Below, one piece after another: positions 51,168 through 59,737 of a stretch of DNA of 64,000 nucleotides (the first letter of the stretch is position 1; the number at the start of each line of letters is the position of its first letter). Under the pieces are notes generated by a model. It had not been told where the DNA came from. It saw nothing but the letters and a program-made list of their open reading frames with translations, and ran no database searches. Position numbers and translations under genes: made by a program. The stretch is taken from the NCBI RefSeq assembly GCF_029167625.1, contig NZ_CP119145.1, positions 2,108,001 to 2,172,000 on the forward strand. The letters are read 5' to 3'. Source of the DNA: Streptomyces sp. AM 4-1-1 (GTDB taxonomy: Bacteria > Actinomycetota > Actinomycetes > Streptomycetales > Streptomycetaceae).

Positions 51168-53350
51168 ACACTCCATCGCGCGCACCGGTGCGACGTCCAG
51201 GACGACTGTGGCTCCAGCTCCTCAGGATCGGGCTGGCCGCAGCACGCGCAACTCCAGGTACACGGCTGCGGTTCTGGGCGTTGATGGCGGCCGCAGCGGC
51301 CTTGGCCTTGACAGCCCTGGCTCTTGTCACCGCGAGTGCCACCTTCGACGGACGCGCCCAGCGCGAACAGGCCCGCGGACCGATTATCGCCGAGGACCCC
51401 ACGCGGGCCACCGCGCTGTGGAAGGAGGCCTACGACTCCTTCGGTGCCACACCGCACGGCGTCATCTACATCGAGCCCCTCACCCCTGACGCGGCACCGC
51501 CACCGGGTCTGTCACGTTGGCCCGCTCCGGGGGAGGCCTTCTTCTCTCACGAGCTGGCACAGGCCGCGCGAGAGTACGACAGCCTTGACCGTTACGGCCG
51601 ATACGGCGGAACCATCACGGCGCAGGGGCTGAGGTCGCCTTCCGAACGCATCGTGTACGTCCGCGCCGCCCAGGCGCCGGCCGACCCCGTCGCGCAGTCC
51701 TGGCAGTACATCGCCGGCTTCGGCCAGACGTTCCCGATGAACCAGGAGATCTACCCCCGCACGCTGCCGGAGACCGCCGGGACGATCGCCGTCCTGATGG
51801 CCGTCCCGGCTCTCGCGCTGCTCGTGGTCGCCACCCGTGTAGGGTCGGCGACCCGCGACCGCCGCAGCCGGCTCGTCAACGCCCTGGGCGCCTCATGGAC
51901 GCACCGGGCGCTGATCAACGTCGGGGAGGGGTTCGTCCCCGCCGCGTCCGGCACCCTGCTCTGCCTCATCCCGGCGGCCCTGCTGCTGGCCACCGACGTC
52001 CGGCTCCCTCTGACCGGTTACGTCATCAGCGCCGCCGACATGCGACAGATGTGGCCCCAGCTCGTCGCCGCCCTGTTCGCGTCTTTGGTGTTGACGCTGC
52101 TGCTGCTGGTCCTTCTGCACCGGGTACAGCGTTCCGGGACCGCGACCCGGCCGAGTGTCTCTTCCTCGCGTCTGCCGAAATGGCGCCTCGCGCTGTGTGT
52201 GGCCGGTGTTCTGGCGATCGCTCTGAGCCAGTACGCTCCCAAGGGTGCCGATGTCGGGATCTTCCTCTCCGGCACCGTCCTGATGTGGGCCATGCTCCCG
52301 TCGGTGATCGCTATGGTGAGCGTCGCCAACGGTAGACGCATCGCGGCCAGTGGCTACCGCAAAGGCAACCCCGGGCGTCTCATCGCCGGCCGCTGGACCG
52401 CGTCCCACCCCGGTGTCCTGGTACGGCTCTCCGTGGTCTTCATCATCGGTATCGGGCTCATCAGCCATCTCCAGGTCTGGAACAGCCGTCTGGGGGACAG
52501 CGCCGCCGCAGCCCAGGAGCTCACCCGACGCGTAGGCGACACCCTCTACCTCGTCCACAGCAGCACCCTGCCCCCCACCGCGGTCAAGGACCTCTCACGT
52601 TCCCTGCCCAAGGGCGCACACCTGCTGGCCGCAACGGCCCATCCCGAAGGGGATCGCCCTCGCATCGACCTGGTGGCATCCTGCCGCGACCTGTCAGCGC
52701 TGCGCCTGCCGTGCCCCACGTCGGCGCAGCGGATCACCACGCGTGACCCGCGGCTTGAGGAGCTGGGACGCCCCTACCACGGCAACCTCACTGTCCGGGC
52801 CACCAGCGGGGATCTGGATACCCCGCACGCCGACGGGTCTCTCATCGTGACCGCCGACGAGCCCGGCCACCGGGCACAGATCGAGAAAGCCGCCTACGCG
52901 GTACATCCCGGCATCAACGTCGACACACCGGGTGAGTCGTGGGTGATCGGAGCCCGGGAGAAGAACAGTCTGAACAACTGGCTCTTCTTCTTCGGCGGCC
53001 TGGGCCTGACGCTGCTTCTGATCGCCGGACTGATCAGCGCTGCCGCCGAGTTCGTCCGTATCAGAGCAGGACTGGCTCCCCTGAGCGTGCTGACCGGAAA
53101 CGACCGGGTCTTCCGTGCGATCGCCCTGTGGTACCTGACGGTGCCGCTACTGATCGCGACCGCCGCCGCTACGCTCATCACCGACTGGCACTCCCTGTTC
53201 TTCGTCATCTCCCTGCGTGAGGGGAAGTTCTCCTGGCCGGTCCTTGCCACAGCATCCGCCGGCTTCGCTCTGGCCGCAGTGGCGATCGGAGTTCTCGCCG
53301 CGCGTTCCGCCCGCCGGGCCGCCCCGTCCTGGAGACCCCACGCCGACTGA
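51164..53350 (+). CDS. FtsX/MacB-like ABC permease
   Basis: 728 residues from GTG 51164. About ten hydrophobic segments are seen: one near the N-terminus (~35-60), a large extracytoplasmic domain, a first bundle (~210-440), a second extracytoplasmic domain (~450-605), and a last bundle (NWLFFFGGLGLTLLLIAGLI and two more). This two-domain layout resembles bacteriocin-associated integral membrane proteins and FtsX-type permeases, rather than transporters with a substrate-lined pore. No separate membrane-fusion protein is present, as expected for a Gram-positive. It is likely to handle, or protect against, the 50009 peptide or an attacking peptide. Confidence 0.88.
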   Translation: MNTPSRAPVRRPGRLWLQLLRIGLAAARATPGTRLRFWALMAAAAALALTALALVTASATFDGRAQREQARGPIIAEDPTRATALWKEAYDSFGATPHGVIYIEPLTPDAAPPPGLSRWPAPGEAFFSHELAQAAREYDSLDRYGRYGGTITAQGLRSPSERIVYVRAAQAPADPVAQSWQYIAGFGQTFPMNQEIYPRTLPETAGTIAVLMAVPALALLVVATRVGSATRDRRSRLVNALGASWTHRALINVGEGFVPAASGTLLCLIPAALLLATDVRLPLTGYVISAADMRQMWPQLVAALFASLVLTLLLLVLLHRVQRSGTATRPSVSSSRLPKWRLALCVAGVLAIALSQYAPKGADVGIFLSGTVLMWAMLPSVIAMVSVANGRRIAASGYRKGNPGRLIAGRWTASHPGVLVRLSVVFIIGIGLISHLQVWNSRLGDSAAAAQELTRRVGDTLYLVHSSTLPPTAVKDLSRSLPKGAHLLAATAHPEGDRPRIDLVASCRDLSALRLPCPTSAQRITTRDPRLEELGRPYHGNLTVRATSGDLDTPHADGSLIVTADEPGHRAQIEKAAYAVHPGINVDTPGESWVIGAREKNSLNNWLFFFGGLGLTLLLIAGLISAAAEFVRIRAGLAPLSVLTGNDRVFRAIALWYLTVPLLIATAAATLITDWHSLFFVISLREGKFSWPVLATASAGFALAAVAIGVLAARSARRAAPSWRPHAD

Positions 53351-53514
53351 CCATCCGCGGTCGTCCTCCGCCGTTCGCGCGCCGTCACCGACGTGCGCAC
53401 ATCCGCACAGAGACGGCCGGTCCATGCGATTACGTGACTGAACAACGGTTCTTACTTGCGGACAGGAGCAGCGGTCCTTAACTTGCTGAACACACCGAAC
53501 CGGGAGGGACCTCG

Positions 53515-53733
53515 GTGGAAGCGTTACGTGTGATCGCGGGCGGCCCGTGCGGCAAGGGTGACGAGGACACGTGCGGGAACGGCGACTGCCCGACCGTGTA
53601 CGCCGTGCCGGAGCCCGGCATGTTGGCCATCCAGGGGTATGACGTCATTCACCCGACTCCGGACGGCGAGTCCGTGGTAATGGTTCCGGAGAAGATCCTG
53701 AAGGAGGCGGCCCGTGCCCGTGGATGGCTCTGA
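53515..53733 (+). CDS. Small Cys-containing protein of the regulator module
   Basis: 72 residues from GTG 53515 (GGGAGG 6 bases upstream). The N-terminal AGGPCGKGDEDTCGNGDCPT holds three Cys and could bind a metal. The remainder (VYAVPEPGMLAIQGYDVI and MVPEKILKEAARARGWL) is a compact alpha+beta unit. Such short proteins frequently precede DUF6879 genes in Streptomyces. It overlaps the next gene by 20 bases, so it is in the same operon. The function is unknown. Confidence 0.75.
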   Translation: MEALRVIAGGPCGKGDEDTCGNGDCPTVYAVPEPGMLAIQGYDVIHPTPDGESVVMVPEKILKEAARARGWL

Positions 53734-54250
53734 TCGCGTGCTCCTGGACGGCGAGGAATGGCAGGCATACTTCCACGACTTCAAGCACTCCGCGTTCCGC
53801 TTGGAGGTCCACCAGACGTACACCATGCCCGCGGAGGCGGACACGGTCCGCTCCTTTCTGGCCGGCGCACCGATGCCCGAGGGTTTCAATGCGCCGTGGC
53901 ACCGGACCGTCCGTGACCATGCCGCGGCCGGACGGACGATGACCCGGGCAAAGATCGTGCGCCGCCCCCTCACCCCCTACAGCCGCTATCTGTTCGAGTG
54001 GTGCATTCCCGGAAATGTGGCAGCGGGGGAGAACTATCAGATCACCGATGTCACGGATCGACCGGACTCAAGAATACCCGCACAGGACTTCTGGCTGTTC
54101 GACGAATCGATCGTGGTGCATCTCAACTACCGGCCCGACGGCACCCAGATCGACCGGGAACTGATCCGCTCCCCGGACATCGCACAGTATCTCGCCCGGC
54201 GGGATCTCGCCCTGGAAGGCGCCGTACCGTTCAGTGCCTATCGACCCTGA
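53714..54250 (+). CDS. DUF6879 family protein
   Basis: 178 residues. GTG 53714 has AAGGAGG six bases upstream. It shows the DUF6879 pattern: YFHDFKHSAFRLEVHQTYTM, then FLAGAPMPEGF, RRPLTPYSRYLFEWCIPGNV, AAGENYQITDVTDRP and QDFWLFDESIVVHLNYRPDG. It is cytoplasmic. The family commonly sits with XRE/DUF397 regulators, as here, where the XRE start overlaps its stop by 17 bp. Its biochemical role is not established. A decayed paralogue lies at 49535-49690. Confidence 0.93.
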   Translation: MPVDGSDRVLLDGEEWQAYFHDFKHSAFRLEVHQTYTMPAEADTVRSFLAGAPMPEGFNAPWHRTVRDHAAAGRTMTRAKIVRRPLTPYSRYLFEWCIPGNVAAGENYQITDVTDRPDSRIPAQDFWLFDESIVVHLNYRPDGTQIDRELIRSPDIAQYLARRDLALEGAVPFSAYRP

Positions 54251-55091
54251 TACCCAACTACGGGAACGGAAGAGTCTGGCGGAGGCCCTTCGGGGTCTCC
54301 GTCGCGCTTCCGGCCTCAGTGGTGAGCGCTTGGCGCTTCGCTGCAACATGAGTCAGACGAAGATCAGCCGTATCGAGACCGGTCGGGCTTTGCCGACCGT
54401 CATCGATGTCGACCGAATTCTCAAGGCACTCGCGGTGCCCGATGAAGTCGCCGACGAAATCCTCCGGATGGCACGCAGAGCAAATGTCTCCTATGCGTCC
54501 TGGCGTACCTACGCGCGTGTCGGTCTGTACCGCAAACAGTTGGAACTCGGCTCCCTGGAGTCCTCGTCCCGGGTGGTGCGCCACTTTCTTCCTGCCGTCC
54601 CGACGGGCTTGCTGCACGTACGCGAGTACGCCACGGAGACGCTGTCCCCGACCGTTCCCGGTGAACCGACGAGGGACGTGGAGAAGGCGGTGGAGGCACG
54701 TACGCGCCGTCAGACCATCCTGGATGACACGTCTCGTACGTTCTGGTTCCTGATGACCGAGCAGGCCGTCATGTGGCGGCGGGCCGGCAACGACGTCATG
54801 GCGGCGCAGTGCGCGCACATGGCCGAGGTCAACAGAAGACCGAACGTCGAGATCGGGGTAATCCCACAAACAGCACACGTACCTGGCACACCCATGAACA
54901 TCTTCGTCATCTATGACGATCGACTGGTCACGGTCGAATTGTTTTCGGGAGAGGTCACGCTGCGCGACCCGAAGGACGTGACGCAACACCAAAACCTGTT
55001 TGAGCTCTTCTGGTCGCATGCCCTTACGGGCGAAAATGCGAGCGAATTCTTGAGTGCGGCCTCTCACTCTTTCATGCATCAACGTGACTGA
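54234..55091 (+). CDS. XRE regulator, DUF5753-like C-terminus
   Basis: 285 residues from GTG 54234, overlapping the DUF6879 gene. The XRE HTH is LRRASGLSGERLALRCNMSQ, then TKISRIETGRALPTV. The C-terminal ligand-like domain has HFLPAVPTGLLHVREYATET, corresponding to the DUF5753 core, and VIPQTAHVPGTPMNIFVIYD. It differs from the gene at 48526 but belongs to the same general class. It is co-translated with DUF6879 and followed by a DUF397-type gene 167 bp later. Confidence 0.9.
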   Translation: MPIDPDTQLRERKSLAEALRGLRRASGLSGERLALRCNMSQTKISRIETGRALPTVIDVDRILKALAVPDEVADEILRMARRANVSYASWRTYARVGLYRKQLELGSLESSSRVVRHFLPAVPTGLLHVREYATETLSPTVPGEPTRDVEKAVEARTRRQTILDDTSRTFWFLMTEQAVMWRRAGNDVMAAQCAHMAEVNRRPNVEIGVIPQTAHVPGTPMNIFVIYDDRLVTVELFSGEVTLRDPKDVTQHQNLFELFWSHALTGENASEFLSAASHSFMHQRD

Positions 55092-55258
55092 CCATTAATC
55101 ATCACCGATGGGTGCGCAATACTGTCTTCACGGGAAGCTCGATGCGGCAGTTTCTCCCTCGGCTTCTGTTCACCGGGAAAAACCGGGGATGCTGATGGAT
55201 TCTGTCCGGCACGGGCGAATGGGCGGTTACGTCGCCCGACCACCAGGAAGGCACACCC

Positions 55259-55492
55259 ATGCAGAACGGCATCGATCTCTACGCGCTCGACATCGACATG
55301 GCCGCGTTCGCCAAGGCATGCGGCGGCAGTACGCACCCCGACGGCGAATCCTGCGTGACTCTCGCCCGTATCGGTGAGAACGCATGGGCGCTGGGTGACA
55401 GCAAGCGTCCCGGAACGGAGCCGCTGCGGTTCACCACCGAGGAGCTGGAAGCCGCCGGTATCCGACCGGCGCGCTTCGGGCTCTCCGTCTGA
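55259..55492 (+). CDS. DUF397-type partner protein
   Basis: 77 residues from ATG 55259 (AGGAAGG 7 bases upstream). ESCVTLARIGENAWALGDSK, then RPGTEPLRFTTEELEA, matches the DUF397 strand pattern. The N-terminal IDLYALDIDMAAFAKACGG replaces the usual WRKSS segment. It is the likely partner of the XRE protein encoded upstream, and is followed immediately by a strong terminator. Confidence 0.8.
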   Translation: MQNGIDLYALDIDMAAFAKACGGSTHPDGESCVTLARIGENAWALGDSKRPGTEPLRFTTEELEAAGIRPARFGLSV

Positions 55493-55496
55493 CAGA

Positions 55497-55540
55497 CCCC
55501 GCCCGGCCGGTCTCCTCTGAAGGGGATCAGCCGGGCGGGG
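55497..55540 (+). terminator. Terminator of the second XRE/DUF397 module
   Basis: CCCCGCCCGGC (55497-55507) and GCCGGGCGGGG (55530-55540) form a perfect 11-bp stem, five bases past the DUF397 stop. The coding remnant of the next gene begins right after it. Confidence 0.85.
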
Positions 55541-56390
55541 AGGGCCGGGCGGCGAGTCGCTGCTGATCGTCGGCTCCAACCTCGGCGCCCCTCACCACCC
55601 GGACTGGTACCACAATCTGCTCGCCCACCCGGTGGTACGGGTGGAGGTCGGCACCCGCTCCTTCCAGGCCCTGGCCGTCCCCGCCGAGGGGGCCCGGCGC
55701 GATGAGCTCTTCGCGCACGCCGTGCGGACCGCTTCCGGATACGGCGACTACCAGGCCCGGACCACGCGGGTGCTGCCAGTCGTCGTACTGGAGCGCGCCG
55801 AACCCGACGGCTGGCAGGCTGCCCGCGAAGTGCGCACGCTCGCCGACAAGTTGATGGAGGTGCACACCTGGCTGCGTGGCCAGTTGCGCCAGGTGGGGGC
55901 CGAGGTGGACGCCTACTTCGCCGCACGCGCGGCCCACCAGGGTCCTGGCGAACCACCGGCCCCCGGCCTCGGACTACAGATCCGGCAGCGCTGCCTCGCG
56001 TTCTGCCAGGCCCTGGAGTTCCACCACATCAGCGAGGACGCGCACCTGTTCCCCGGAATCGCCCGCCACCACCCCGACCTGGCCGATGTCTTCGACCGGC
56101 TCCGCGACGAACACCGCGTGGTCGCACGCATCCAAGGTGAGCTGGTGGCCCTGCTGGCCGACATCGGCGCCACGGACCCGCGGCGTTTCCGCGCCGAGCT
56201 GGCGGGGATGTCCACGGAGCTGAACGCACACCTCGACCATGAGGAAGCGTCGATCCTCCCCCTCCTCGTGGACGTGCCGTGGCCGCCCGCTCCTCCCTCG
56301 AATTCCACGGCTCCCTCGGCTCCCTCGGCTCCCTCGGCTCCCTCGGATTCCTCCGGGACGGCCGAGGACGGAGGGGACGGTCCTCGCTGA
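55521..56390 (+). pseudogene. 5'-truncated deazaflavin nitroreductase fused to a hemerythrin domain
   Basis: The open frame starts after an in-frame stop at 55520, with no ATG/GTG before 55632. The first part (ESLLIVGSNLGAPHHPDWYH, then NLLAHPVVRVEVGTRSFQA and AVPAEGARRDELFA) is the C-terminal two thirds of an F420-dependent (Ddn-type) nitroreductase; ~60 N-terminal residues that hold part of the cofactor site are missing. A hemerythrin HHE domain follows (FHHISEDAHLFPGIARHH, LRDEHRVVARI, NAHLDHEEASILPLL), and then a Ser/Ala/Pro repeat. The HHE part could still be translated from GTG 55632. I treat the gene as truncated by the insertion of the adjacent module. Confidence 0.75.
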
Positions 56391-56502
56391 CGAGCGTCAC
56401 GGCCGACGGGCTCGCCGGGTGGCCGGTCGCGCCCGGCGGGCCCCGTCGTGCCGCGACTCACCCTGGACAGCTCCATGACCCACGGGTAACTTCTACGATG
56501 AA

Positions 56503-56518
56503 CTGAGCAAGCGCTTAG
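56503..56518 (+). promoter_or_regulatory. Candidate TetR-type operator upstream of acyl-CoA dehydrogenase
   Basis: CTGAGCAAGCGCTTAG is a near-palindrome of the type found upstream of fatty-acid-degradation genes controlled by TetR regulators in actinomycetes. It lies 60 bp before the GTG start at 56580. Confidence 0.55.
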
Positions 56519-56579
56519 CCACATCGGACGCTCGCCGAAGGCCGCCGAGCTGCCGCAGCCGACCGAAGGAGGCACCTCC

Positions 56580-57737
56580 GTGCGCCGTACCGTGTACAAC
56601 GAGGACCACGAGGCGTTCCGGGAGACCATCCGGGCCTTCATCGAGGCCGAGGTCGTCCCCGTGTACGACGAGTGGTACGCGGCAGGTCAGGCGCCGCGCG
56701 ACTTCTACCTCACCCTCGGTGAGCTGGGGCTCTTCGGGATCGAGGTGCCGGAGGAGTTCGGCGGTGCGGGCGAGGAGTCCTTCAAGTTCCAGGCGATCAT
56801 CTCCGAGGAGACGGCCCGCGCGGGTGTCTCCTTCGGCGGCTCCGGGGTGCATGTGGCGCTCTGCCTGCCGTATCTGAAGGCGTACGCCACCGACGAGCAG
56901 AAGAAGCGCTGGCTGCCCGACTTCGTGACCGGGAAGTCGATGTACGCCATCGCCATGACCGAGCCGGGCACCGGGTCCGACCTGGCCGGGATGAAGTCCA
57001 CCGCGAAGCTCTCCGAGGACGGTTCGCACTACGTCCTCAACGGCGCGAAGACGTTCATCACCGGTGGCGTCCACGCCGACCGGGTCATCGTGTGCGCGCG
57101 TACCGCCGCGCCCACCGCCGAGGACCGCCGGCACGGCATCTCGCTGTTCGTCGTCGACGCCGGGTCGGAGGGGTACGCCGTCGGCCGCAAGCTCGACAAG
57201 CTCGGACTGAAGACCTCCGACACCGCCGAGCTGTCCTTCACCGACGTCAAGGTCCCGGTCGGGGATCTGCTCGGCGAGGAGAACAAGGGCTTCCACTACC
57301 TCGGGCAGAACCTCCCGCAGGAGCGGCTGGGGATCGCCGTCGGCGCGTACGCGCAGGCCGCCGCCGCCGTCCGGTTCGCCCAGGCGTACGTGAAGGACCG
57401 CACCGTCTTCGGTCAGTCCGTCGCGTCGTTCCAGAACACCAAGTTCGAACTGGCCGCCTGCAAGGCCGAGGTGGACGCCGCCGAGGCCGTCGCCGACCGG
57501 GCCCTGGAGGCCCACGACGCGGGCGAGCTGTCCCCGGCCGAGGCCGCGTCCGCCAAGCTGTTCTGCACCGAGGTCGCCGCCCGTGTCATCGACCGCTGCC
57601 TCCAACTGCACGGCGGCTACGGCTACATGAACGAGTACCCGATCGCCCGTCTCTACGCCGACAACCGGGTCAACCGCATCTACGGCGGCACCAGCGAGGT
57701 CATGAAGATGATCATCGCCAAGTCCATGGGCCTGTAG
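56580..57737 (+). CDS. Acyl-CoA dehydrogenase
   Basis: 385 residues; GTG 56580 with AAGGAGG seven bases upstream. FAD-binding and substrate motifs are YAIAMTEPGTGSDLAGMKST, then GAKTFITGGVHADRVIVCAR and the C-terminal QLHGGYGYMNEYPIARLYAD, then IYGGTSEVMKMIIAKSMGL with the Glu of the active-site region. It catalyses alpha-beta dehydrogenation of acyl-CoA in beta-oxidation or a branched-chain pathway. A TetR-type operator candidate lies upstream. It is followed 19 bp later by a thioesterase, probably co-transcribed. Confidence 0.95.
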   Translation: MRRTVYNEDHEAFRETIRAFIEAEVVPVYDEWYAAGQAPRDFYLTLGELGLFGIEVPEEFGGAGEESFKFQAIISEETARAGVSFGGSGVHVALCLPYLKAYATDEQKKRWLPDFVTGKSMYAIAMTEPGTGSDLAGMKSTAKLSEDGSHYVLNGAKTFITGGVHADRVIVCARTAAPTAEDRRHGISLFVVDAGSEGYAVGRKLDKLGLKTSDTAELSFTDVKVPVGDLLGEENKGFHYLGQNLPQERLGIAVGAYAQAAAAVRFAQAYVKDRTVFGQSVASFQNTKFELAACKAEVDAAEAVADRALEAHDAGELSPAEAASAKLFCTEVAARVIDRCLQLHGGYGYMNEYPIARLYADNRVNRIYGGTSEVMKMIIAKSMGL

Positions 57738-57756
57738 GGCGGTCCCCTCCCCCACC

Positions 57757-58641
57757 ATGAACGCCGCACTCGAATCCCTGCTCGATCTGCTCGACCTGGA
57801 GCGGATCGAGCGGGACATCTTCCGGGGCGCGAGCCGGTCCTCGGTCGTGCCCCGCGTCTTCGGCGGACAGGTCGCGGCCCAGGCCCTGGTGGCCGCGGGC
57901 CGTACCGTCCTGCCGGACCGTGCCGCCCACTCCCTGCACGCGTACTTCCTGCGCCCCGGGGACCCGGGGGCGCCGATCATCTACACCGTCGACCGCATCC
58001 GGGACGGCCGCTCCTTCACCACCCGCCGGGTCGTCGCCGTCCAGCACGGTCAGCCGATCTTCCACCTCTCGGCGTCCTTCCAGGTGCACGAGGAGGGGCT
58101 TGAGCACCAGGCGCGGATGCCGGACGCCCCGGACCCGGAGTCCCTGCCGACCGCCGAGCGGATGCTGCCGGAGTACGCCGCTTCGTTCAGCGATCCGGGA
58201 GTGATGGAGCGGCTGACGGAGGCGCGGGCCGCGGTCGATCTCCGGTACGTCGACGCCCCGCCGTACGCCAGTGTCGGGCAGCGGCGCGAGCCGCGCTCCC
58301 AGGTGTGGTTCCGCACGAACGGCAAGCTGGACGGGGCCGGCGACGAACCGCTGCTGCACGTCTGTCTCGCCACGTACGTCTCCGACATGACGCTGCTCGA
58401 CTCGGTGCTGCTCGCCCACGGGCGCGGCGGCTGGGCGTCCGGTGACGTGGTGGGCGCCAGCCTGGACCACGCGATGTGGTTCCACCGGCCGTTCCGGGCG
58501 GACGAGTGGCTGCTGTACGACCAGGAGTCGCCGTCCGCGTCCGGCGGGCGCGGACTCGGCCAGGCCCGGATGTACACGGCGGACGGGCGGCTGGCCGTCA
58601 CGGTCATCCAGGAGGGTGTGATCCGGGTCCCCCGGGGCTGA
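57757..58641 (+). CDS. tesB: Acyl-CoA thioesterase II
   Basis: 294 residues. It has a double hot-dog fold: the N-terminal RVFGGQVAAQALVAAGRTV, then SLHAYFLRPGDPGAPIIY, and the C-terminal SLDHAMWFHRPFRADEWLLY, then GGRGLGQARMYTADGRL. The TesB catalytic Asp region is the SLDHAMWFHRPF segment. It hydrolyses acyl-CoA to free acid and CoA and would balance CoA release next to the acyl-CoA dehydrogenase. ATG 57757 is 19 bp after the upstream stop. A terminator follows at 58658. Confidence 0.94.
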   Translation: MNAALESLLDLLDLERIERDIFRGASRSSVVPRVFGGQVAAQALVAAGRTVLPDRAAHSLHAYFLRPGDPGAPIIYTVDRIRDGRSFTTRRVVAVQHGQPIFHLSASFQVHEEGLEHQARMPDAPDPESLPTAERMLPEYAASFSDPGVMERLTEARAAVDLRYVDAPPYASVGQRREPRSQVWFRTNGKLDGAGDEPLLHVCLATYVSDMTLLDSVLLAHGRGGWASGDVVGASLDHAMWFHRPFRADEWLLYDQESPSASGGRGLGQARMYTADGRLAVTVIQEGVIRVPRG

Positions 58642-58657
58642 CTCCGCGTGCCGGTGG

Positions 58658-58679
58658 CCCGCCCCCGGGTGGGGGCGGG
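58658..58679 (+). terminator. Terminator of tesB
   Basis: CCCGCCCCC (58658-58666) and GGGGGCGGG (58671-58679) form a perfect 9-bp stem with a four-base loop, 16 bp after the tesB stop. Confidence 0.7.
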
Positions 58680-58722
58680 GACCGGCGGGGGCGGGGACCG
58701 GCGGGGGCGGGGACCGGCGGGG
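58675..58722. repeat. Three 16-bp tandem repeats
   Basis: GCGGGGACCGGCGGGG is repeated exactly three times at 58675, 58691 and 58707, between the convergent tesB and GH114 genes, and overlaps the 3' arm of the tesB terminator. Confidence 0.85.
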
Positions 58723-58723
58723 T

Positions 58724-59737
58724 TCAGCAGGGGCTGCGCCAGGTGTCGAGCTTCAGGTTCTTGCGCATCGAGGAGAGCCCCAGTCTGCGGCTTTCGGCGC
58801 AGAAGTCCTTGTTGGGCACGGTGTATTCGACGTGGAAGACGGCCTTGCGCGCGTTCACGAACGGCCGGTAGCGGTCGCACTCGTCGTACTCCGCGCACTC
58901 CTCGTTGACGGCGAAGTCGAAGACGCCCACCAGGGCGGGGATCTGCGGCAGGTCGTTCTTCAGGCCGACGGACATGCCCCGGTCGTGGGCGAGCCGGGCG
59001 ATCATGCGGTTGTACGTGAGCTGGTGCGCGGCCGTGAGCGGGAATCCGGTGTCGTTGGAGTAGCCCTCGACCAGATCGGGTTCGACCGCGTCGAAGCCCT
59101 TGGCCCGGCACATGTCGAAACGCTTCGCCATCAGGGGTTCGAGCACGTCGACGCGCCGGATGTCGAGCCAGCGCTCGCCCTCCCAGCCGTTGGTGCCGCC
59201 CTGGACCGAGGCCGGGAACGCTCCGCTGTCCGGCCGGAAGCTCTCCCAGGCGCCGACGTTGATGTAGCAGATGACCTTGCGTCCGTCCCGGTGGAGCCGG
59301 GCGACGTCGGCGGCGGTGTTCTCGAATCCGTCGATGTCGTACACGGGCACGTCGACCGACGGGTCCACCCGGGTGTTCAGCTGCCACTGCCAGGCCGTGC
59401 CGGGCCTGGGCTGCCAGCGTCCGGCCCGTGCGGCGGGCGAGGACGGGGACGCGGGCGGGGACGTGGAGGCGGACGAGCGGGCGGAAGGGGTGGCGGAGGG
59501 GGTGTGAGGGGTGGTGGAGGCGGCCGGGGGCGGGGAGCCGGCGCCGGACGGGGTCGGGGACGGGGCGGGCGGGGCCGCCGGGGTCCCGGCGTGCGGCGGG
59601 GCCGAGATCTGCCCGTCGGCCCGCTGGGTGTCCGTCGAACAGCCCGTCAGCAGGAGCAGCGGGAGCAGCACGGCGGAGGCCACCAGCGGCAGGCCGCGGG
59701 CCGCGGGCCTGGACGGGGAACGTCGAATCCGGGTCAT
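58724..59737 (-). CDS. GH114 endo-alpha-1,4-polygalactosaminidase-like lipoprotein
   Basis: 337 residues. The signal peptide ends in a lipobox LLLLTGCS (Cys33), so it is membrane-anchored outside the cell. A Pro/Ser/Thr linker of ~75 residues precedes the GH114 domain: WQWQLNTRVDPSVDVPVYDI, VICYINVGAWESFRPD, GWEGERWLDIRRVDVLEPLM and GFDAVEPDLVEGYSN, the last with acidic catalytic candidates. GH114 enzymes cut galactosamine-containing polysaccharides (Pel-like). The ATG 59737 overlaps the previous stop by ATGA. It is the last gene of the sugar operon, consistent with trimming or degrading the polymer. Confidence 0.9.
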   Translation of the reverse strand: MTRIRRSPSRPAARGLPLVASAVLLPLLLLTGCSTDTQRADGQISAPPHAGTPAAPPAPSPTPSGAGSPPPAASTTPHTPSATPSARSSASTSPPASPSSPAARAGRWQPRPGTAWQWQLNTRVDPSVDVPVYDIDGFENTAADVARLHRDGRKVICYINVGAWESFRPDSGAFPASVQGGTNGWEGERWLDIRRVDVLEPLMAKRFDMCRAKGFDAVEPDLVEGYSNDTGFPLTAAHQLTYNRMIARLAHDRGMSVGLKNDLPQIPALVGVFDFAVNEECAEYDECDRYRPFVNARKAVFHVEYTVPNKDFCAESRRLGLSSMRKNLKLDTWRSPC

